DNA of 64,000 nt from Gordionus sp. m RMFG-2023. Lineage: Eukaryota > Nematomorpha > Gordioida > Chordodea > Parachordodidae. A program made the translations under genes and the position numbers. A model generated the notes under the pieces. That model searched no databases. It saw only the letters and a program-made list of their open reading frames with translations, and was not told the origin of the DNA. Positions within the stretch are counted from its first letter, which is position 1. Each line of letters begins with the position of its first letter. Of the stretch, positions 54,881-64,000 are shown piece after piece. The DNA lies in assembly GCF_954871325.1 (NCBI RefSeq), contig NC_088775.1:29055561-29119560 (forward strand), written 5' to 3'.

Positions 54881-57800
54881 ACTATTCATGTCAATAACTC
54901 AAAAAATAATGACTGAAACTTAAATTGTTTTTCATTTTATGTTTATATGAGTAAGTTTAAAAATGAGTCAAAAAAATAAAATATTTTTAAAATCCCAAAA
55001 ATCTAAATATTGTTAACTAAACTTAGAATTGACATCATAACTCAATAAATAATGATGGAAACTTAAATTTTTTTTCATCATATGTTATGAGTAAGTTTAC
55101 ACAAAATGAGTCAAAAAAATAAAATATTTTTAAAATCCCAAAAATCAAAATATTTTTGTTTAAACTGATAATTGACATCATAACTCAAAAAATAATGACG
55201 GAAACTTAAATTTTCTTTCATTTTATGTTTATATGAGTAAGTTTACACAAAATGAGTCAAAAAAATAAAATATTTTTAAAATCCCAAAAATCATAATATT
55301 TTTGACTAAACTGAGAATTGACATCATAACTCAAAAAATAATGACGGAAACTTAAATTTTTTTTCATTTTATATTTATATGAGTGTAGGTTTACACAAAA
55401 TGAGTCATAAAAATAAAATATTTTTAAAATCCCAAAAATAATATTTTTGACTAAACTGAGGAATTGACATCATAACTCAAAAAATAATGACGGAAACTTA
55501 ATTTTTTTTTCATTTTATATTTATATGAGTAGGTTTACACAAAATGAGTCATAAAAATAAAATATTTATCCCAAAAATCTAAATATTTTTGACTAAACTG
55601 AGAATTGACATCATAACTCAAAAAATAATGACGGAAACTTAATTTTTTTTTCATTTTATGTTTATATGAGTAAGTTTACACAAAATGAGTCAAAAAAATA
55701 AAATATTTTTAAAATCCCAAAAATCTAAATATTTTTGACTAAACTGAGAATTAACATCATAACTCAATAAATAATGACGGAAACTTAAATTATTTTCATT
55801 TTTGTTTATATGAGTATACACAAAATGAGTCAAAAAAATAAAATATTTTTAAAATCCCAAAAATCTAAATATTTTTGACTAAACTGAGGAGTTGACATCA
55901 TAACTCAAAAAATAATGACGGAAACTTATTTTTTTTTTCATTTTATATTTATATGAGTGTAGGTTTACACAAAATGAGTCAAAAAAATAAAATATTTTTA
56001 AAATCCCAAAAATCTAAATATTTTTGACTAAACTGAGAATTAACATCATAACTCAAAAAATAATAATGGAAACTTAAATTTTTTTTCTTTATGTTTATAT
56101 GAGTAAGTGTACACAAAATGAGTCAAAAAAATAAATTATTTTTAAAATCCCAAAAAATCTAAATATTTTTGACTAAACTGAGAATTGATATCATAACTCA
56201 AAAAATAATGACGGAAACTTATTTTTTTTTTCACTTTATGTTTATTTGAGTAGGTTTACACAAAATGAGTCATAAAAATAAAATATTTTTAAAATCCCAA
56301 AAATCATAATATTTTTGACTAAACTGAGAATTGACATCATAACTCAAAAAATAATGACGGAAACTTAAATTTTTTTTCATTTTATATTTATATGAGTAGG
56401 TTTACACAAAATGAGTCAAAAAAATAAAATATTTTTAAAATCCCAAAAATCTAAATATTTTTGACTATACTGAGAATTAACATCATAACTCAATAAATAA
56501 TGACGGAAACTTAAATTTTTTTTCATTTTATGTTTATATGAGTAAGTTTACACAAAATGAGTCAAAAAAATAAAATATTTTTAAAATCCCAAAAATCTAA
56601 ATATTTTTGACTAAACTGAGAATTGACATCATAACTCAAAAAATAATGACGGAAACTTAAATTTTTTTTCATTTTATGTTTATATGAGTAAGTTTACACA
56701 AAATGAGTCAAAAAAATAAAATATTTTTAAAATCCCAAAAATCTAAATATTTTTGACTAAACTGAGAATTGACATCATAACTCAAAAAATAAGTACGGAA
56801 ACTTATTTTTTTTTTCATTTTATGTTTATTTGAGTAGGTTTACACAATATGAGTCATAAAAATAAAATATTTTTATAATCCCAAAAATCATAATATTTTT
56901 GACTAAACTGAGAATTGACATCATAACTCAAAAAATAATGACGGAAACTTAAATTTTTTTTCATTTTATATTTATATGAGTGTAGGTTTACACAAAATGA
57001 GTCATAAAAATAAAATATTTTTAAAATCCCAAAAATAATATTTTTGACTAAACTGAGAATTGACATCATAATTCAAAAAATAATGACGGAAACTTAATTT
57101 TTTTTTCATTTTATGTTTATATGAGTAAGTTTACACAAAATGAGTCAAAAAAATAAAATATTTTTAAAATCCCAAAAATCTAAATATTTTTGACTAAACT
57201 GAGAATTGACATCATAACTCAAAAAATAAGTACGGAAACTTTTTTTTTTTTCATTTTATGTTTATTTGAGTAGGTTTACACAAAATGAGTCAAAAAAATA
57301 AAATATTTTTAAAATCCCAAAAATCTAAATATTTTTGACTAAACTAAGAATTGACATCATAACTCAAAAAATAATGACGGAAACTTATTTTTTTTTCATT
57401 TTATGTTTATTTGAGTAGGTTTACACAATATGAGTCATAAAAATAAAATATTTTTATAATCCTAAAAATCATAATATTTTTGACTAAACTGAGAATTGAC
57501 ATCATAACTCAAAAAATAATGACGGAAACTTAAATTTTTTTTCATTTTATATTTATATGAGTGTAGGTTTACACAAAATGAGTCATAAAAATAAAATATT
57601 TTTAAAATCCCAAAAATAATATTTTTGACTAAACTGAGAATTAACATCATAACTCAAAAAATAATGACGGAAACTTAAATTTTTTTCATTTTATATTTAT
57701 ATGAGTAGGTTTACACAAAATGAGTCAAAAAAATAAAATATTTTTAAAATCCCAAAAATCTAAATATTTTTGACTAAACTGAGAATTAACATCATAACTC

Positions 57801-59440
57801 AATAAATAATGACGGAAACTTAAATTTTTTTTCATTTTATGTTTATATGAGTAAGTTTACACAAAATGAGTCAAAAAAATAAAATATTTTTAAAATCCCA
57901 AAAATCTAAATATTTTTGACTAAACTGAGAATTGACATCATAACTCAAAAAATAATGACGGAAACTTAATTTTTTTTTCATTTTATGTTTATATGAGTAA
58001 GTTTACACAAAATGAGTCAAAAAAATAAAATATTTTTAAAATCCCAAAAATCTAAATATTTTTGACTAAACTGAGAATTAACATCATAACTCAATAAATA
58101 ATGACGGAAACTTAAATTATTTTCATTTTTGTTTATATGAGTATACACAAAATGAGTCAAAAAAATAAAATATTTTTAAAATCCCAAAAATCTAAATATT
58201 TTTGACTAAACTGAGGAGTTGACATCATAACTCAAAAAATAATGACGGAAACTTATTTTTTTTTTCATTTATATTTATATGAGTGTAGGTTTACACAAAA
58301 TGAGTCAAAAAAATAAAATATTTTTAAAATCCCAAAAATCTAAATATTTTTGACTAAACTGAGAATTAACATCATAACTCAAAAAATAATAATGGAAACT
58401 TAAATTTTTTTTCTTTATGTTTATATGAGTAAGTGTACACAAAATGAGTCAAAAAAATAAATTATTTTTAAAATCCCAAAAAATCTAAATATTTTTGACT
58501 AAACTGAGAATTGATATCATAACTCAAAAAATAATGACGGAAACTTATTTTTTTTTTCACTTTATGTTTATTTGAGTAGGTTTACACAAAATGAGTCATA
58601 AAAATAAAATATTTTTAAAATCCCAAAAATCATAATATTTTTGACTAAACTGAGAATTGACATCATAACTCAAAAAATAATGACGGAAACTTAAATTTTT
58701 TTTCATTTTATATTTATATGAGTAGGTTTACACAAAATGAGTCAAAAAAATAAAATATTTTTAAAATCCCAAAAATCTAAATATTTTTGACTAAACTGAG
58801 AATTAACATCATAACTCAATAAATAATGACGGAAACTTAAATTTTTTTTCATTTTATGTTTATATGAGTAAGTTTACACAAAATGAGTCAAAAAAATAAA
58901 ATATTTTTAAAATCCCAAAAATCTAAATATTTTTGACTAAACTGAGAATTGACATCATAACTCAAAAAATAATGACGGAAACTTAAATTTTTTTTCATTT
59001 TATGTTTATATGAGTAAGTTTACACAAAATGAGTCAAAAAAATAAAATATTTTTAAAATCCCAAAAATCTAAATATTTTTGACTAAACTGAGAATTGACA
59101 TCATAACTCAAAAAATAAGTACGGAAACTTTTTTTTTTTTCATTTTATGTTTATTTGAGTAGGTTTACACAAAATGAGTCAAAAAAATAAAATATTTTTA
59201 AAATCCCAAAAATCTAAATATTTTTGACTAAACTGAGAATTGACATCATAACTCAAAAAATAATGACGGAAACTTATTTTTTTTTTCATTTTATGTTTAT
59301 TTGAGTAGGTTTACACAATATGAGTCATAAAAATAAAATATTTTTATAATCCCAAAAATCATAATATTTTTGACTAAACTGAGAATTGACATCATAACTC
59401 AAAAAATAATGACGGAAACTTAAATTTTTTTTCATTTTAT
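54880..59440 (+). repeat. SatB array, ~31 units, with a 2,327-bp higher-order period
   Basis: Single-unit variants recur exactly 2,326-2,327 bp apart, which is 16 units. The variant CTTAAATTATTTTCATTTTT is at 55784 and 58111, and AAGTACGGAAACTT is at 56792 and 59118. The run around 55,700-57,100 is copied at about 58,030-59,440. This implies block duplication on top of unit-by-unit growth. Confidence 0.85.
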
Positions 59441-59443
59441 ATA

Positions 59444-60290
59444 AACTAAAATTTCAGTTAGGATGCACTATAGAAAAGTGACAATTGTCATAATCGTTAT
59501 TTTTAAACTATTTTAAGTTTTTTTAAAGTAAATAGGTAAAAATATGTTTTGTAAACATGTTAAATTAATATTCTAGTGAAAGTGTACTGTAGAAAAGTGG
59601 CAATTGTCATAATCGTTATTTTTAAACTTTTTTGAGTTTTTTTAAAGTAAATAGGTAATAATAGGTTTTGTAAACATGTTAAATTAATATTACAGTGAGA
59701 GTGTACTGTAGAAAAGTGACAATTGTCATAATCGTTATTATAAAACTTTTTTAAAATTTTTTTAAAGTAAATATGTAAAAATAGGTTTTGTAAACATGTT
59801 AAATTAATATTTCCGTGAAAGTGTACCGTAGAAAAGTGACAATTGTCATAATCGTTATTTTTAAACTTTTTAAACTTTTTTGTGTTTTTTTAAAGTAAAT
59901 AAAAAATATGTTTTGTAAACATGTTAAATTAATATTTCAATTAAAGTATACTATAGAAATGTGACAATTGTCATAATCGTTATTTTCAAACTTTTTTGAG
60001 TTTTTTTAAAGAAAATGGGTAAAAATATATTTTGTAAACATGTTAAATCAATATTTCAGTGAAAGTGTACTATAAAAAAAGTGACAATTGTCATAATCGT
60101 TATTTTGAACTTTTTTGAGTTTTTTCAAAGTAAATAGGTAAAAATATGTTTTGTAAACATGTTAAGTTAATATTTCAGTGAAAGTGTACTGTAGAAAAGG
60201 GACAATTGTCATAATCGTTATTTTTAAACTTTTTTGAGTATTTTTATAGTAAATAGGTAAAAAAATGTTTTGTAAACTTAAAATTTCAGT
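59444..60290 (+). repeat. SatA array, X2 left arm
   Basis: About seven ~119-bp units, starting near 59471, 59591, 59710 and onwards. Each has AAAAGTGACAATTGTCATAA, TTTTTTTAAAGTAAATAG and TTTTGTAAACATGTTAAAT. Confidence 0.92.
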
Positions 60291-60838
60291 TTAGATATGT
60301 TTTATATTTTAAAGTCACTAACAGTAATATCAACAATAAAATTCCTAAATTCGCTTTTATTTATATATTTAAAATTAATGATGAGTTATTTTCCTGCAAA
60401 TCGTCAATGCCTTGATTTGATTAAACTCAAGATTTTATTATGAATAAATTAATCACTTCAAATGATAAAAAATTCCACTATTATGATTAAACTTTAATCT
60501 TCATAGCACCCGGAAATGTTTTTTAACATAATTTATAATAATGGGCCTATATAAGATTAAAATAACTGTAAGATTAATTTATTTTTTTCTAAAATGTTAA
60601 CTACGAAATATATTTAAATATAGAATGCTGCATCAGTTATTTGTATATCAACTAACTATAATATCTTTGACTCATTTATTTCAATTCAGTGAGTAAATAC
60701 ATTTTAAATATTTATTCACTTTAGTGAACGATCTGAAATTACAAGTTAAAGCTAATATTGAAATTTAAATCTATCAAAGTATTAAATAGCTTTTCAAAAA
60801 TGAATATATTTACGAAATAAATTTTAGAATTTTGGTTG

Positions 60839-60846
60839 GCCCTGAT
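60839..60846. repeat. Left target duplication of hAT-A2 (GCCCTGAT)
   Basis: It is repeated exactly at 62870-62877. The X1 core has the single site (GCCCTCAT) at 31806-31813. Confidence 0.93.
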
Positions 60847-61299
60847 TAGAGAACTGCAAAGTAATTTTTTCGCAACCCGAGCCCGAGCACACATTTTTTA
60901 GTCCAACCCGACCCGACCCGAGCCCGACCCGAATAAAATTTTGCAATTTAAGTTTTAATATTATAATAACCAAAAAAAAATTTATGTGTATTTATTCAGT
61001 TCAGCCACCTTAAATAAAAGTTTATTTGACGGCCATAATCTATTCAAGATATTTATTAAGTTGCATTTTATTAAATTTGTAAAAAATATTATAAAACGAT
61101 TAATACAAGCGAATTTAAAAATTATAACGATTATATAATACAATAAGCATCATTTATGCGAATATAGATATGATATAAAAGTTAAAAAATATATAAAAAA
61201 TATAATGAACATATTATATTATATTGACCTAATCAATATCATTATCAAAATTATCACAAAGTGAATAATTATGATATATAAATAAAGAGGCGTCCAGTT

Positions 61300-61890
61300 T
61301 ATCTGGCTTTAAACAGTCCTTCTCTCCTCAAAGGCCCTACCAGCAGCTGAAAACGCCCTTTCACTGCTAGCCGACGAAGCAGGGATAGCCAGGAATTTAA
61401 GTGCTAAAATACTTTTGGCAAAATATTGGCAACAATCAACAAAGCCTTCCCCATGAATTGTATCAAATGATCTCAAATCACGTCACAAAACATAGTAAGC
61501 ACCTTTGTGCACTCTTTTTTCAATTTTGTACAACTTTTGAGTTTTTTCGGATCAGTACCAAAAAGACTATCAATTGTTAATTGTGTCTTTTTACTCTCTG
61601 CTGTTGTACTTGTATTTGTATATACACATTTATGTCTTTTAAGTTGATTTGTGCCTAAAATAATTTAATAAGATCATATTTTATGTATAAATATCTAACC
61701 TGTTGTTATTGAATTATATACATAAATAAATTTGCATATAATACAAATGACATAATTAAGCTTTTCTTTATTTTCATCATATATAAATGAAAATTTCTTC
61801 CATACATCGGATTTTCCATTAAGATTCTCCCTTACTTCATACTCTTTTGTCTTAATCTTTTCACCAATTCTTTATAATTTTGCATCCATT
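61300..61890 (-). pseudogene. hAT-A2 transposase remnants
   Basis: The reverse complement of 61325-61390 reads IPASSASSERAFSAAGRAF, a clean hATC motif. Further right, 61560-61880 (minus) corresponds to the N-terminal BED-finger region of hAT-A1 (DSLFGTDPKKLKSC-type and YDENKEKLNY words). The catalytic middle is deleted. This copy could only move with a transposase from elsewhere. Confidence 0.75.
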
Positions 61891-61974
61891 GAGATAATTT
61901 TTTTAATATGGCTGTGTCTAAAATCTAAAAAAAATATTTAAAATGACTTTAATCAATTAGATTGAAATAAACAG

Positions 61975-62556
61975 AGTTGGGCAGTACTGCGAATACTTGT
62001 ATCTAAGATACATGAAACAAGATCCATTTATATCTTGTACTCAGTATATTTTGACATTTTTAATAAGATACTAATATCTGTATCTAAGATCCTTAATTCT
62101 GAAAAGAATCTTGTATCTTTTTCATTTATATTTTTCATTTTCTTGACAAAAGATACAGATACAGATTCTTTTTAATATTCATGGTTTAAATTTTACATAT
62201 CACAGTATACATCTTATTTTCTTTGAGAATCTTGTATTAATTTCCTAATTTTTTTCTGCTATATTTTAAAATATTGACAACCAAAATTAGCTGGAAAATT
62301 TACAACTCATATTAAGGTAGATAGATAAAAAAAATAATAATACCAAAACGAAATAAGTAAAGATTATATTTTATATATAAATGTAACTTAGAATATCATT
62401 ACCAATTTTATATAATATTTTTTAATATCTAGGATGATTAAAATTTATGGTAGTGAAATTTAAATTATAGAAATAAGTTCCCCTGAATCAAATCCCAATC
62501 TTAAATTTTATATGGAAATTTTTTAAAACAAATGTTAAAAAAGACAATGTATAGGC
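61975..62556 (+). mobile_element. ~580-bp insert in hAT-A2
   Basis: Absent from the matching place in hAT-A1. The left part starts CAGAGTTGGGCAGTAC, similar in form to the hAT-C end CAGAGTTGTTAA, and has repeated GTATCTAAGAT / ATACAGATAC words. The right part (62258-62556) is the dispersed repeat also found inverted at 7903-8203. Its right end and target duplication are not clear. Confidence 0.6.
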
Positions 62557-62877
62557 TAGATAAATAATAAATAATGAATAAAACTTATCTTTAGTACATA
62601 AAATATGTCTTATCTTGTAATTCACGGGAAACACACAATTTAGTGATAAAATAGTTTGGTATCCGGTTGTTAGGTTTATAAAATAATAATTAATAATGAC
62701 ATGGCATGTTAATATGATTGACATTTTAATCCTAAAATGTGATAAATATTAAATAATATGATTTTATAATTAATATTATAAATTATACTGACTATTTAAG
62801 ATATTAATATTATTATTTATTTTCGGGTCGGGTCGGGTTTTCGGGTCGGACAGCCCGTGCAGTTCTCTAGCCCTGAT

Positions 62878-63320
62878 ATTTATATTTATTTTAAACAATT
62901 ACTAAGATTATACATCAAACATTATGAGTTTATCTAAGTTTTTTTCGAGAAATAAAGGCTTTTGGATAATTTTTTTTACTATATTTTATTGAATAATGCT
63001 AGGCTCTCTCTTTGAAGGCCTTTGAAAAATTTGTGTTTAAAATTTTCTTCAGGTTTATAATCTATTTCTCACAAATTTTATAAGGTCATTAATTTTATTC
63101 ATTTTTTTATATTTTTGTGACATCATATACGCACTTTTAGTTATTTGATAGGGGTAAATTCTTTATTATTTTAAATAATATTTACCAAATCAGACATATT
63201 TCGTTAAATGGGTGGGAATTTCCCTATCATATTTATATGCTTCTTAATATTATTAAAAAAATATTTGTACGCTATATTATTAACGAAAATCTCGTAGCAA
63301 GCCGGATCTTGTAAGATTTT
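62878..63320. repeat. X core, copy 2, right of hAT-A2
   Basis: This matches 31810-32130 (ATTACTAAGATTATACATCA, GATAGGGGTAAATTCTTTAT, AATATTTACCAAATCAGA). No gene. Confidence 0.85.
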
Positions 63321-64000
63321 GTATCTTCACAATAGAAAAAGACAATTGTCACTTTTCTATACTACACTTTCACTGAAATATTAATTTAACATGTTTACTA
63401 AACATATTTTTACCTATATACTTTAAAAAAACTCAAAAAAGTTTAAAAATAACGATTATGACAATTGTCACTTTTTTACAGTACACTTTCATTGAAATAT
63501 TAATTTAACATGTTTACAAACCCTATTTTTGCTTATTTACTTTAAAAAAACTCAAAATGTTTTAAAATAACGATTATGACAATTGTCACTTTTCTACAGT
63601 ACACTTTTACTGAAAAATTAATTTAACATGTTTACAAAACATATTTTTATCTATTTATTAAAATAAGGTCAAAAATAACGATTATGATAATTGTCACTTT
63701 TCTATAGTACTCTTTCACTGAAATATTAATTTAACATGTTTACAAAACATATTTTTACCCATTTACTTTAAAAAAACTCAAAAAGGTTTAAAAATAACGA
63801 TTCTGACAATTGTCACTTTTCTACAGTACACTTTCACTGAAATATTAATTTAACATGTTTACAAAACATATTTTTATCTATTTACTTTAAAAAAACTTAA
63901 AGAAGTTCAAAAATAACGATTATGACAATTGTCACTTTTCTATAGTACACTTTCAATGAAATATTGATTTAACATGTTTACAAAACATATTTTTACCCAT
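63320..64000 (-). repeat. SatA array, X2 right arm (inverted), runs off the window
   Basis: Six ~115-119-bp units in inverse orientation, each with AACGATTATGACAATTGTCA, CTTTTCTATAGTACACTTTC and TTAACATGTTTACAAA. The array is unfinished at 64000. Confidence 0.92.

Larger units (their letters stand above)
53656..59440. mobile_element. SatB foldback: 146-bp satellite in two orientations
   Basis: The unit (about 146 bp) contains GTTTACACAAAATGAGTCA, AAATCCCAAAAATCTAAATA, TTGACTAAACTGAGAATTGA and AAATAATGACGGAAACTTAA. There is a short forward start (53656-53740) and two to three inverted units (53745-54120). A unique centre follows (54120-54880), then about 31 forward units (54880-59440). The centre itself is bounded by an inverted pair (GGGCCGTTGGGTATTCATTG at about 54200, complement at about 54820). 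It splits a SatA unit, so it is an insertion in X2. Open frames such as 56854-57069 are by-products of the repeat. Confidence 0.82.
60847..62869 (-). mobile_element. hAT-A2, internally deleted hAT
   Basis: Perfect 12-bp inverted ends TAGAGAACTGCA ... TGCAGTTCTCTA are flanked by the exact 8-bp duplication GCCCTGAT. CCCGACCCGACCCGAGCCCG-type tracts lie just inside both ends. Compared with hAT-A1 (1803-4477) it lacks about 1.25 kb of transposase, with a joint near 61412 (AAAATACTTTTGGCAAAATA). It also has an extra ~580-bp segment (61975-62556). The hATC part (about 61325-61390, minus strand) remains, as does part of the N-terminal region (61560-61880). Confidence 0.93.
51342..64000. mobile_element. 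X2: second copy of the X element, cut by the window edge
   Basis: The left T-rich arm (51342-51396, resuming 53045-53560) holds Foldback-2. Then come SatA (53565-53655), the nested SatB foldback (53656-59440), SatA again (59444-60290) and the core (60290-63320, holding hAT-A2). The inverted SatA array follows (63320 to the window edge). This order mirrors X1, and the cores match. No ORF of its own is visible. The right end lies outside the window. Confidence 0.65.

Noticed and set aside
56854-57650. Two similar minus-strand frames of about 60-70 residues
   Set aside because: They are readings of the 146-bp satellite unit and repeat because the unit repeats.

Overview
Eukaryotic nuclear DNA, very AT-rich, with no host gene I can recognise. 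The features that can be read are transposable elements, old LTR-retrotransposon copies, foldback elements and satellite arrays. The mix (several hAT families, a pogo-type element with a PHD-like finger, a ZSWIM/MULE-type transposase, a LINE, Ty3/Gypsy copies, and a stretch matching animal-type tRNA-His) suggests an invertebrate animal, perhaps an arthropod. This is inference from family resemblance only.

Layout. 1-8.9 kb: a foldback MITE (306-945), a hAT copy (hAT-A1, 1803-4477) and unassigned AT-rich DNA. 8.9-25 kb: a four-level nest. An old Gypsy relic (pieces at 8870-9622 and 24536-24960) was split by hAT-D (9623-24535). hAT-D was split by a long Gypsy element (Gypsy-1, 10481-23080). Gypsy-1 was split by a 5.9-kb TIR element (14788-20688) with a ZSWIM/MULE-like transposase and a four-exon OTU-like gene. 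25-26.9 kb: a hAT fragment and AT-rich filler. 27-42.3 kb: a large element here called X1, with inverted arms built of ~119-bp tandem repeats. Its core holds hAT-C (28566-30926). Its right arm holds hAT-B (32781-40960), which holds Gypsy-2 (33181-40501), which holds a pogo-like element (38402-40382). A G-run foldback lies in the same arm.

42.3-44.7 kb: a LINE copy whose 5' half is inverted. 44.8-49.4 kb: three or four hAT pieces, one whole with its target duplication (46441-47966), and a solo LTR. 49.6-53.0 kb: two foldback elements side by side. 51.3-64 kb: X2, a second copy of the X element, holding a 5.8-kb satellite foldback with 146-bp units and a second hAT-A copy (60847-62869). It runs off the right edge.

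Nesting order could be read because many insertions keep exact target duplications: GCCCTGAT, CTTAAAAT, AAAATATA, GTTTTTAT and AGYTCTAG for hATs, TA for pogo, and GTTCT, ATACT and GTATC for LTR elements. In three cases a related copy shows the uninterrupted site. Nearly every coding region is decayed. The best candidates for something new are the X family, the spliced OTU-like gene in the TIR element, and an RRM-like leader ORF in Gypsy-2.
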